Origin: Pedobacter psychroterrae
GTDB taxonomy: Bacteria > Bacteroidota > Bacteroidia > Sphingobacteriales > Sphingobacteriaceae
Length of the DNA: 64,000 bases
NCBI RefSeq assembly: GCF_004331695.1
Contig: NZ_SJSL01000006.1
Location: forward strand, 186,001 to 250,000
Direction of reading: 5' to 3'
The position numbers were made by a program, and so were the translations under genes. The notes under the pieces were generated by a model that saw only the letters and a program-made list of their open reading frames with translations, was not told the DNA's origin and ran no database searches. Shown here one piece after another: positions 36,650-44,940 of the stretch; within the stretch, counting starts at the first letter, position 1, and every line of letters starts with the position of its first letter.

Positions 36650-37806
36650 TGGTCAGTAAGAATAAATACCGGTTAAAACACTGGATAGGAAAAATACACT
36701 TATGGCTCGGATTAACATCCGGGCTGTTTGTGTGTTTTTTGGGTATCACCGGATGCATATTGGCATTTCAGCGGGAAATAGAAGATGCGGTACAATCTTA
36801 CAGGTATGCGGAGATCAGAAATACGCCTTTGCTCCCACCCTCTGAGATAAAGAAAATTGCCAACCGCCTCCTTCCGGACAAGGAGGCACACAGTATAAGC
36901 TATCAGCAAGGTAGGGCTAGTGTAGTATCGTATTTTAAAGAAGGAGAAGACTATTACTGGACCATATATGTAAATCCGTATACAGGTGAAGTGCTGAAAG
37001 TGAAGGACATGGCCTGGGATTTTTTCAGGATCATGATTATGGGGCATTACTACCTGTGGCTGCCTCCTGATATCGGGCAGCCAATGCTGGCCACTGCTAC
37101 GCTATTGTTCACTTTCCTCTTATTTTCCGGACTGATACTTTGGTGGCCTAAGAACAAAGCGGCCAGCAAAAAACGATTTACGATAAAATGGAATGCCAGG
37201 TGGCGCCGGGTAAACTATGACCTGCACAATGTATTTGGCTTTTATATGACCTGGATATTGATATTCCTGGCATTCTCTGGCTTGGTGATGGGCTTCCAGT
37301 GGTTTGCAAAGTCAGTGTATTGGGTTTCTTCGGGAGGTAAACAAGCGACCCCATTTGAAGAAAGTGTATCAAAGAGTGCATCTGATGCAAAATTAGTTGC
37401 GCTGGCTGCTGGCAAGGCTCCGGCAGAAGATATTCTCTGGGCAAAGGCGAGCGCTGAAAGACCCGGTTTTAAAGGCAGTATGGACGTGCATCCTCCCCAT
37501 GGTAAGCATTCTTCAGTGGAGTTATCAGTTAACCCCGATCCAGGTACTTATTGGAAGGCAGACTATCTGTTTTATGACCAATATACGCTGGAAGAAATAG
37601 AAGTAGCGCATATGTATGGCAAGTTTGCGAATGCTACAGCAGCAGATAAGCTGGCCAGGATGAACTATGATATCCACGTCGGGGCAGTACTTGGCCTTCC
37701 TGGAAAGATAATGGCTTTCTTAGCGAGTTTAATAGCCGCAAGTTTGCCCATTACCGGCTTTATCATTTGGCTTGGCAGACATAAAAAGTCCCGGAAGTTA
37801 TCATAA
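36649..37806 (+). CDS. PepSY-associated membrane protein, XusC/FoxB-like ferrisiderophore reductase candidate
   Basis: 385 residues with four main membrane helices: GLTSGLFVCFLGITGCILAF at about 22-42, then about 140-165, 190-215 and 340-370. Conserved histidines sit at the helix ends: KIHLWLGL, IMGHYYLWLP, YDLHNVFGFYMTW and NYDIHVGAVLG. In this family such histidines ligate haem, and some members (FoxB-like) reduce iron in siderophores at the inner membrane. VNPYTGEVLKV is a PepSY element. It starts inside the stop codon of the receptor gene. In Bacteroides the PepSY partner of the Xus system is XusC; here the matching XusA/XusB-like genes lie convergent, just beyond the terminator. Confidence 0.85.
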   Translation: MVSKNKYRLKHWIGKIHLWLGLTSGLFVCFLGITGCILAFQREIEDAVQSYRYAEIRNTPLLPPSEIKKIANRLLPDKEAHSISYQQGRASVVSYFKEGEDYYWTIYVNPYTGEVLKVKDMAWDFFRIMIMGHYYLWLPPDIGQPMLATATLLFTFLLFSGLILWWPKNKAASKKRFTIKWNARWRRVNYDLHNVFGFYMTWILIFLAFSGLVMGFQWFAKSVYWVSSGGKQATPFEESVSKSASDAKLVALAAGKAPAEDILWAKASAERPGFKGSMDVHPPHGKHSSVELSVNPDPGTYWKADYLFYDQYTLEEIEVAHMYGKFANATAADKLARMNYDIHVGAVLGLPGKIMAFLASLIAASLPITGFIIWLGRHKKSRKLS

Positions 37807-37845
37807 AAAAAGGAGGTGCCTGGTTTTTTCCGGCACCTCCTTTTT
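37807..37845. terminator. Bidirectional terminator between the two iron operons
   Basis: A 14-base-pair stem (AAAAAGGAGGTGCC with its complement) and an 11-base loop. The A-run and T-run at the ends let it serve both the PepSY operon and the convergent DUF4374 gene. Confidence 0.9.
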
Positions 37846-37874
37846 ATTGTTTTTACTTAGGGATTCGTATTAGC

Positions 37875-39239
37875 TTAATAAGCACCGATAAAACGGTGTC
37901 CTGTACCGTTTGCCAATTTAGCGCCTTTAGTAAGCGTACCCGTTTTCCAATTGTAGACAAATACATTTCCAGCTTCGCTTACTGGGGTCAATGGAACATA
38001 CACGTTATCTCCCTGAACAGCGATGCTCTGGTGTTGGTCAAAGTTCAGCTTTGCTTCATATTCTGTTGCAATTTTAGTAGCTGTCTTGGCATTTAAATCT
38101 ATCAGGGCCAGGTATCCTCCAGTTTTGTTGATGTCATACATCACAAAACCTTTATTGTTTCCAAGATACCTCCATGCTTTAATGCCTGCTACACCAGTAA
38201 CACCCAATGCCTGAGATAAATCGAACAAATACGTATTGTCGTAATCGTTTGTATTCTTATCTATACGCAGAATATGTGGAAAAGCTGCAGTAGGCCCAGT
38301 TCCTGTAGCCTGATAAACGTGACCATCATCGCCAATATGCTGAATCATTGTACGGTATCCATTATTGCCGTATTTACTTTTCGTAGACCAAATTAGCTTC
38401 GGGTTTTTCAATGTCGGGTAATCAAGAACTATAGTTACCGTACCTTTAATATTCGCAGCGTCACTCGGCCATGATATGACTCCAGAGGTTGCATTCTGGG
38501 TAGGAGTGCCGTTTGGATTGACTTTAGAGAGATTACCTCCAATATATACTTTATTCTTTGCCTGGTTGATGATAGGCATATCAATTCGTCCGATTGAATA
38601 ACCCTGCGCCAATTCTTCTGCGGTGAAAGGGACTTCAAATGAAGCGGTATTTAAGATACTTGGATTGTCAAGATTAAGAGATGCTACTGCCGCAGTGGAT
38701 TTAATAGACCCAAAGGTTACTGCAGGAAATGTTCCGGTATATGCTGTCTCGGTAGCAATACTTACCCCAACACCTATTCCTTCGGTTGATTTTACCCAAC
38801 GGGGAGATGTACCCAAGATAATGGCAGCGTTAACTTCATTACCTTCTCTTACAAACTTACCTTCTCCATCAACTCTGAATTTTTGGAAAATACCTCCGTC
38901 GGCACCAGTATACTGAATGTCATATAAATATTTTCCGTCTGCTGATGCCTGTACGCGCGATGTGCGGGGAGACTCAAGCTTTAAACCTTTACCTACCGGG
39001 AAAATATCTAACTCGTATGCCGGATTAATTGCCTGGTCATGGCTAATGGCATAAACCAAGGTACCACCATTGCCATCACCATCAGTTGTTTGTTTTAGTG
39101 CCGCAGTAAGTGTGATCCATCGCGTATCGTCCTGCTTATCGTCAGTAGCTGGCTCATTATCTTTTTTACAGCCTCCTAATGTCAGGGATGCAATCACAGC
39201 ACCAAAAAGTGCTCCTCTTAACAATTGTCCTTTTTTCAT
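37875..39239 (-). CDS. DUF4374 surface lipoprotein, XusB-like
   Basis: 454 residues. The lipoprotein signal ends LGGC (Cys24), followed by KKDNEPATDD; acidic residues just after the cysteine suit surface export in Bacteroidota. The rest is beta-rich, with propeller-like repeats (TLVYAISHDQAINPAY, ADGKYLYDIQYTGADGG, VYIGGNLSKVN, GNVFVYNWKTGTL). DUF4374 includes XusB of Bacteroides, a siderophore-binding lipoprotein that works with XusA. Here it lies 36 bases downstream of a TonB receptor, the same pairing. The ligand is inferred to be a ferric siderophore. Confidence 0.85.
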   Translation of the reverse strand: MKKGQLLRGALFGAVIASLTLGGCKKDNEPATDDKQDDTRWITLTAALKQTTDGDGNGGTLVYAISHDQAINPAYELDIFPVGKGLKLESPRTSRVQASADGKYLYDIQYTGADGGIFQKFRVDGEGKFVREGNEVNAAIILGTSPRWVKSTEGIGVGVSIATETAYTGTFPAVTFGSIKSTAAVASLNLDNPSILNTASFEVPFTAEELAQGYSIGRIDMPIINQAKNKVYIGGNLSKVNPNGTPTQNATSGVISWPSDAANIKGTVTIVLDYPTLKNPKLIWSTKSKYGNNGYRTMIQHIGDDGHVYQATGTGPTAAFPHILRIDKNTNDYDNTYLFDLSQALGVTGVAGIKAWRYLGNNKGFVMYDINKTGGYLALIDLNAKTATKIATEYEAKLNFDQHQSIAVQGDNVYVPLTPVSEAGNVFVYNWKTGTLTKGAKLANGTGHRFIGAY

Positions 39240-39275
39240 ATTTTTATTTATTTATTGTTATCAATTACTTTCTGT

Positions 39276-41735
39276 TTAAAATTTGCCTATCGTGTAATTC
39301 AGCTTAAAATAAATTCCTCTTCCTGGTTTTTGAACACCAAAATTATCGTACAGGGCCGAATTGAATATGTTCTTTGCATCAAAACTGGCGATGATCTTTC
39401 CCGAGGGGAAACGATAGCTGGCCCCTAAATCATGCGAAAACTGAGCAGGCGTAAGACTTCCTTCGGATGGATGCCATGCAATATCATAAGCGCCTACATA
39501 GCCTGTATTGTAATAAACGTTGGTGATGGATTTGCGCTGCAAAAGATTATTTAACCTGTATTGAATGTTTGCGTTGACAGTGAAAAAAGGCTCATTGGGG
39601 ATTTGAAGGTTATAACGATCGTCTACCGTTCCGTTCTCATCGCGGTCCCGTTTATATAAAGCATTGAACTTTGAAAAGTTGAGAGAGGCATTCAATTTGT
39701 TGTTGAACACATAGATCACCTCTGCTTCTACCCCTCTCGATTGCGTTCTTCCGAGATTGATAAATGAGGTCGCCTGTATGTCCAGGTCGGAATCGGTTAC
39801 TACGCTATCGACCGTTTGCCTGGTAACTTTGTCATATCCATTACGCCAAAATGCACTGCTGTAAAATGAGATCTTGTGTTTGCCAAAATCCAGACTCCCC
39901 AGCCGAAAACCAATATTGTAATTGATGTTCTGCTCAGGAAGCAGATTTAAGTTGGGCAAAATGTTATTCTCGAGGTTTCCATACATCTGCTCTTCCGTGG
40001 GCATGATGTAACTGTTCTCCATGGAAGCTATCAAAAAAAGTTTGGGTATGATATTATAGGAAACGGTAGCACCGTACCCAAAGTTGTCATTAAAAGTTCG
40101 TGATGTTTGTGGATTGAGCAGATAGGAACCATCTGCATTATACGTGGCCTGAGGGTCGGTCTGCATGGTACTGTTTGCGGTATACTTTACAAGCACATTG
40201 GTACGCAGCTTATTCTCAAAGGTTTGCGCTTCGTAATTTGCAGACACAATATTTTTGGCCACCTGTATTTCGGTAATTAGGTCCTTATTGACCGGTCTCA
40301 AAAGATTTTTATCATCTCTATCGGTCCTTTCAAATTTGTGGTTCAGGGAAATTCTGTGACCAGGAACAACAGTATATGCCAAATTTGAACGCGAATTTAT
40401 TATCTTTCTATCCACCTGGCTGATTGTAGGGATTCCTTGTTGCGCGCCATTCATGGGAGACTTCATGACTATTGGCGGTTCACCTGCTTCAATCATGTAA
40501 TCCGTATGTAGTATTAAAGGATTGCCATCCCAATTGTATAAGGTAGTTACAGTATCCTGTACATAGGTATAGCGGCTGCTTCTTACTGCGTTGATATTCA
40601 ACGACAACCCGTCTATGAAAAGATTGTTCTTGTTGTAGTTCAAGGTGAGTACATGAGCCTGGTATTCGGCAAAACGCCCTACATAAGGTTGTCCAGTCGT
40701 AGTACCATGTGGTATCTCATTATAAGTGTCGGATATATTGTAGCCCAGGAAAAACTGGTCTGCCCATTTTACATCGGTAAACCCTGCTTCAAAGCGTCCT
40801 CCAATGGATTTATAAGTGTTATTAAATCTTTTCGCCCTAAAATCCCGAATTAATATCCCGTTTCTATCGGTATATTTTGCGAATTTGCCCCACATTTCAT
40901 AACTGTTGTCTGAAAAGGTATAGAAACCCGATCCTCTGAATGACAAGCCTGTTTTTTTATCCCGCAGGATTATACTGGCATCAGCATTATAGGTGTTAAA
41001 TGATCCGTAAGACATCGCAACAGTTGCATTGTTGCGGGAAGCGTCTTTCTTTAGCACCACATTAATAGCGCCCCCGACATAGTCTCCGGTCAGATGGGAA
41101 GGTAACACTCCTTTGTAGACCTCTATACGTTCGATCATCGCCGGAGGAATATTATTCAGGTTGAAAGATGAGCCATAAGTGGAGGTTTCTATTCCGTCGA
41201 TAAAGATCCCTATAGTACTGCCCGACATGCCATTCAAATTATATTCAACATTTGAGCCTACTCCTCCATTTTGTCTGACCCGAACACCAACTGTCCTGTC
41301 CAGTAGTTCGTTAGTAGTTAAATTTCTAAGTGATGCATCTTTCGTTTCAATGATAGCCACGGCAAACCCTGACGTCTCCAACTTTCTCTTTTCTGTCTTA
41401 CCCTGCACGCTGACTTCACTTAGTTCTTTGTCTTTAACGGCTTTTACTACGGCATTTGCAGTGATACTGGCTCCGGTCAGTTTCACGGTCATGCTTTCCC
41501 CCTGGGTAACAATTGAACTGACCAGCAGCGTATAGCTGCCATATTTTACAGCCTTTAATTCATACCTCCCATTGTCGTCAGTCATCGCTGATCTGTTAAG
41601 CTCTTTTAGCGTAATGGTAGCACCTGCCACTGCCTTTCCTTTATCATCAGTTACCTTACCAGAAAGGGTGCCTGTTTGCGCCAGGGCAACAGTACTAAAG
41701 CAAAAGATCAGGATTAGGAGTAAACAGTGTTTCAT
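39276..41735 (-). CDS. TonB-dependent receptor, XusA-like
   Basis: 819 residues. The signal peptide ends TVALAQ (about 20). A carboxypeptidase regulatory-like domain spans about 22-100, then LSEVSVQGKTEKRKLETSGF, and the plug has DRTVGVRVRQNGGVGSN and FIDGIETSTYGSSFNLNNIP. The barrel ends FKLNYTIGKF. It pairs with the DUF4374 lipoprotein downstream, as XusA does with XusB. It is divergent from an AraC regulator, and a Fur-like element lies between them. I infer ferric-siderophore uptake; another ligand is possible. Confidence 0.9.
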   Translation of the reverse strand: MKHCLLLILIFCFSTVALAQTGTLSGKVTDDKGKAVAGATITLKELNRSAMTDDNGRYELKAVKYGSYTLLVSSIVTQGESMTVKLTGASITANAVVKAVKDKELSEVSVQGKTEKRKLETSGFAVAIIETKDASLRNLTTNELLDRTVGVRVRQNGGVGSNVEYNLNGMSGSTIGIFIDGIETSTYGSSFNLNNIPPAMIERIEVYKGVLPSHLTGDYVGGAINVVLKKDASRNNATVAMSYGSFNTYNADASIILRDKKTGLSFRGSGFYTFSDNSYEMWGKFAKYTDRNGILIRDFRAKRFNNTYKSIGGRFEAGFTDVKWADQFFLGYNISDTYNEIPHGTTTGQPYVGRFAEYQAHVLTLNYNKNNLFIDGLSLNINAVRSSRYTYVQDTVTTLYNWDGNPLILHTDYMIEAGEPPIVMKSPMNGAQQGIPTISQVDRKIINSRSNLAYTVVPGHRISLNHKFERTDRDDKNLLRPVNKDLITEIQVAKNIVSANYEAQTFENKLRTNVLVKYTANSTMQTDPQATYNADGSYLLNPQTSRTFNDNFGYGATVSYNIIPKLFLIASMENSYIMPTEEQMYGNLENNILPNLNLLPEQNINYNIGFRLGSLDFGKHKISFYSSAFWRNGYDKVTRQTVDSVVTDSDLDIQATSFINLGRTQSRGVEAEVIYVFNNKLNASLNFSKFNALYKRDRDENGTVDDRYNLQIPNEPFFTVNANIQYRLNNLLQRKSITNVYYNTGYVGAYDIAWHPSEGSLTPAQFSHDLGASYRFPSGKIIASFDAKNIFNSALYDNFGVQKPGRGIYFKLNYTIGKF

Positions 41736-41764
41736 CTATATATTGTAACTTTTTTATAGCTTCT

Positions 41765-41779
41765 TTAGAAGTAGTCTTA
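41765..41779. promoter_or_regulatory. Fur-like operator 3 in the receptor/AraC gap
   Basis: TTAGA-AGTAG-TCTTA has the same arms as operators 1 and 2 with one mismatch, and is followed by ATAA, like operator 1. It lies between the two divergent start codons and could affect both promoters. Confidence 0.4.
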
Positions 41780-41797
41780 ATAACCATAACTTCGCCG

Positions 41798-41805
41798 CAA
41801 AGATA
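41798..41805 (-). promoter_or_regulatory. -7 box TATCTTTG for the XusA-like receptor
   Basis: The minus strand reads TATCTTTG. TTTG on the same strand at 41823-41826 lies 17 bases upstream, slightly short of the usual 19-21. The predicted start, near 41791, places operator 3 in the leader. Confidence 0.45.
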
Positions 41806-41806
41806 T

Positions 41807-42781
41807 ATGCTGCTTATGACGCCAAAAGGAGAAGATTTAACGCTAAAGGGAGAAATTACCGATCACCTATTTAATTTAAAAAGAGAAATTTCTATCAGCT
41901 ATTCCAAAAATGCGGCATCTTTTCACAAACTTAACCAAGCGCAAAAAAGGCCTGAGCAAAGTTTGCAAATGATGTTTGTGTTAAAGGGCACGTTAAATTA
42001 CCAGCTTCCAAATTCAAAGAAACCATTGCTGGTGCTGAAAGATCAGCAGCACAACCTGTTACTGAACCATCATCAGCTACAGCTTCATAGCGAACATGAA
42101 GAACATGACGTGATATTCTTAACTATTGATTACTTGTTTCTTTCCAGGTATCTCCCCCATGACCATACAGGCTTTATAAATTTAAAAAAAGGAACTGAGC
42201 AAGATAAGGCAGCAGTTTTTTCGAAATTCAACTTACACATTACCCCAGAAATAATAGCGATACTAAATGCCTTGAAAACTTCTGGCCATACAGGCTTCTG
42301 CGAAAAGCTATTCCTGGAATCGAAGGCACTCGAACTGCTGGTACTGCAATTGTCCCAATATGAACAGTTGAAAAATGGGGATATCAAGTACCAGCTTAAA
42401 AAAGATGAGCTTGATAAGATGTATGAAGTACAGAAAATCCTCACCAATGACACGGGAAGTCAGTTTTCGCTCCGCACGCTTGCACATATGGTGGGCACGA
42501 ATGAGTTTAACCTGAAACGTAACTTTAAGATTGCTTTTGGAACTACGGTATATGGGTATCTGAACCAGCATAAAATGGAACAGGCAAAATCTATGCTGCT
42601 GGAAAAAGACATTACCATAGCAGAGCTGGCCAGAAAAATGGGTTACAGATATCCAACACATTTTAGCAGTGCATTTAAAAAGTACTTTGGATATTTGCCT
42701 AATAAAATCAAAATGATTTGGCTGATTATTGACCCCGATCCTGTTCTTGCATTATTTTCTTACTCGAGTTTTTGCGTATAG
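41807..42781 (+). CDS. AraC-family transcriptional regulator of the iron locus
   Basis: 324 residues. The N-terminal part (to about 190) is a sensor domain without a clear family motif (LQMMFVLKGTLNYQLPNSKK). The C-terminal 100 residues are the two-helix-turn-helix AraC module: FSLRTLAHMVGTNEFNLKRN, then ITIAELARKMGYRYPTHFSS and FKKYFGYLPN. It resembles the PchR/YbtA type that activates receptor genes when a siderophore is bound, and it is divergent from the XusA-like receptor. The 20 residues after the HTH (ending SYSSFCV) are longer than usual. ATG 41816 is an alternative start. Confidence 0.88.
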   Translation: MLLMTPKGEDLTLKGEITDHLFNLKREISISYSKNAASFHKLNQAQKRPEQSLQMMFVLKGTLNYQLPNSKKPLLVLKDQQHNLLLNHHQLQLHSEHEEHDVIFLTIDYLFLSRYLPHDHTGFINLKKGTEQDKAAVFSKFNLHITPEIIAILNALKTSGHTGFCEKLFLESKALELLVLQLSQYEQLKNGDIKYQLKKDELDKMYEVQKILTNDTGSQFSLRTLAHMVGTNEFNLKRNFKIAFGTTVYGYLNQHKMEQAKSMLLEKDITIAELARKMGYRYPTHFSSAFKKYFGYLPNKIKMIWLIIDPDPVLALFSYSSFCV

Positions 42782-42860
42782 GTGCACATAACTGTGCGAC
42801 AATCGGTTCAAAATCAACAACGTTTACAAAAAAAATCTTTTCTTTAAAAAGAATATTTCT

Positions 42861-42892
42861 TATCTTTGCCGTCCCTAACGGGGAAAAGGAGA
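42861..42892 (+). promoter_or_regulatory. rpsA -7 box and ribosome-binding site
   Basis: TATCTTTG at 42861-42868, with TTT 20 bases upstream (42838-42840), forms a good promoter. The leader has a small CCC-TAAC-GGG hairpin and an AAGGAGA ribosome site at 42886-42892, ten bases before the ATG. Confidence 0.65.
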
Positions 42893-42902
42893 TTTAATTT
42901 TA

Positions 42903-44834
42903 ATGGCTAAAAAACAAGTAGCAGAAAAAGAACTAGAGGCTAAAACAGCCGAACTACAAGGCACAGACGCTCGTCTTGCTGAAAAAGAGACTATTGAGTC
43001 AGAAGCTGATTCAGTGTCGATCGAACAGATCAAATCATCATTAGCTACACCAGATCAGGATTTTGACTGGGATGCAGATGATAAAGTATTCGGAAAATAT
43101 TCTGATGAAGACCGTAAAAAGTTTGAAGACATGTATACCGATACTTTCAATCAAATCACTCAGGGTGAAATCATTAGCGGTACTGTTGTTTCCATAAACA
43201 ACAAAGACGTGGTATTGAACGTTGGATTTAAATCGGACGGTCTGGTATCTACTTCTGAATTCCGTGATACACCTGATTTGAAAGTTGGCGATAAAGTTGA
43301 CGTATTCGTGGAAGCCCCTGAAGATGCTAACGGCCAGTTAATCTTATCTCGTAAAAGAGCTAAAACACAAAGATCATGGGAGACCATCAATGAAGCCCTT
43401 GACAATGACAGAATCATCAACGGATTTGTTAAAAGCCGTACTAAAGGTGGTCTTATCGTTGACATCATGGGTGTTGAAGCGTTCTTACCAGGTTCACAAA
43501 TTGACATCAAACCTATCCGCGATTACGATGTATACGTGGGTAAAACAATGGAATTCAAAGTTGTTAAGATCAATCACGAGTTTAAAAACGTGGTGGTATC
43601 TCACAAAATCCTTATTGAGGATGATTTGGAAAGCCAAAAAGTTGAGATCGTATCTAAACTTGAAAAAGGTCAGGTATTGGAAGGTACCGTTAAAAACATC
43701 ACAGACTTCGGTGTATTCATCGATCTTGGTGGCGTAGACGGTTTACTTCACATCACTGATATTTCATGGGGCCGCATAGAGCATCCAAAAGAAGTATTGA
43801 GCCTGGATGAGAAAATCAATGTAGTTGTTCTTGACTTTGATGACGAGAAAAAACGTATTGCATTGGGCTTAAAACAATTGACTCCACACCCTTGGGAATC
43901 TTTAGATACTAATCTTACTATTGGTTCTAAAGTTAAAGGTAAAATTGTTACTGTAGCTGATTATGGTGCTTTCCTTGAAATCATTCCTGGTGTTGAAGGT
44001 TTAATCCACGTTTCAGAAATGTCATGGTCACAAAACTTGCGCAGCCCTCAGGAATTCCTGAAAGTTAGCGATGAAATCGAAGCTGAAGTATTAACTTTGG
44101 ACAGAGACGACCGTAAAATGAGCCTGGGTATCAAACAACTGACTCAAGATCCTTGGCAAAATGTTGCTGAGCGCTACCCTATCGGAAGCAAACATACTGC
44201 CGTAGTTAAAAACATGACTAACTTCGGTGTATTTGTTGAAATCGAAGAAGGTATCGACGGATTAATCCATATTTCTGATCTTTCATGGTCGAAAAAAGTT
44301 AACCACCCTAATGAATTCACTAAAGTTGGTGATACATTAGACGTAGTTGTTCTTGAACTTGACGTTGAAAGCCGCAAATTGAGCTTAGGCCACAAACAAT
44401 TGGAAGAAAACCCTTGGGATACTTTTGAAACTATCTTTACAGTAGATTCAATTCACCAGGGTACTGTTGTTAAGGTAACTGATAAAGGTGCTGTTATTGC
44501 TTTACCTTATGGTGTTGAAGGTTTCGTACCTACTAAACATATGGCTAAAGAAGATGGTGGTACTATAAAAGCTGAAGAAACCAATGACTTTAAAATCATT
44601 GAGTTTAACAAAGATGCTAAACGTATCGTTGTTTCTCATGCCCGTATCTGGGAAGAGGCTAAAGCTGAAGCTGCTAATGAAGAGCGTAACGCTAAGAAAA
44701 AAGAAGCTAAAGCTTCCAGCAGTGCAGTGAAAAAAGTTAAAGATTCTGTTGAAAAATCTACATTAGGTGATTTAGGCGTGCTTGCACAACTAAAACAACA
44801 AATGGAAGGTGAAGAAAACAAGGCTAAAAAATAG
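42903..44834 (+). CDS. rpsA: 30S ribosomal protein S1
   Basis: 643 residues, longer than E. coli S1 (557). An acidic N-terminal extension (about 75 residues) precedes six S1 repeats that start near residues 78, 165, 255, 340, 425 and 515. The middle ones are canonical (TDFGVFIDLGGVDGLLHITD, NFGVFVEIEEGIDGLIHISD). The C-terminus is lysine/glutamate rich. It helps ribosomes bind and unfold mRNA. Codon use leans to GCT, GTT and GGT more than in its neighbours, as expected for a highly expressed gene. Confidence 0.96.
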   Translation: MAKKQVAEKELEAKTAELQGTDARLAEKETIESEADSVSIEQIKSSLATPDQDFDWDADDKVFGKYSDEDRKKFEDMYTDTFNQITQGEIISGTVVSINNKDVVLNVGFKSDGLVSTSEFRDTPDLKVGDKVDVFVEAPEDANGQLILSRKRAKTQRSWETINEALDNDRIINGFVKSRTKGGLIVDIMGVEAFLPGSQIDIKPIRDYDVYVGKTMEFKVVKINHEFKNVVVSHKILIEDDLESQKVEIVSKLEKGQVLEGTVKNITDFGVFIDLGGVDGLLHITDISWGRIEHPKEVLSLDEKINVVVLDFDDEKKRIALGLKQLTPHPWESLDTNLTIGSKVKGKIVTVADYGAFLEIIPGVEGLIHVSEMSWSQNLRSPQEFLKVSDEIEAEVLTLDRDDRKMSLGIKQLTQDPWQNVAERYPIGSKHTAVVKNMTNFGVFVEIEEGIDGLIHISDLSWSKKVNHPNEFTKVGDTLDVVVLELDVESRKLSLGHKQLEENPWDTFETIFTVDSIHQGTVVKVTDKGAVIALPYGVEGFVPTKHMAKEDGGTIKAEETNDFKIIEFNKDAKRIVVSHARIWEEAKAEAANEERNAKKKEAKASSSAVKKVKDSVEKSTLGDLGVLAQLKQQMEGEENKAKK

Positions 44835-44856
44835 TCTTAATCTTTAAATACATATT

Positions 44857-44886
44857 AAAAGGCATCCTGTGAGGGATGCCTTTTTT
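44857..44886 (+). terminator. Intrinsic terminator after rpsA
   Basis: AAAAGGCATCC with its complement GGATGCCTTTT forms an 11-base-pair stem, with a TGTGAG loop and six Ts. Confidence 0.9.
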
Positions 44887-44940
44887 CGTTATTTTGCAGC
44901 CGGTAAACTTCATAAACACCGGCATTCTATCTTGTACATT

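Noticed and set aside
44869..44940. Upstream ATG for the GH20 hexosaminidase
   Set aside because: It starts inside the rpsA terminator hairpin and would bury the signal peptide that begins at 44941.
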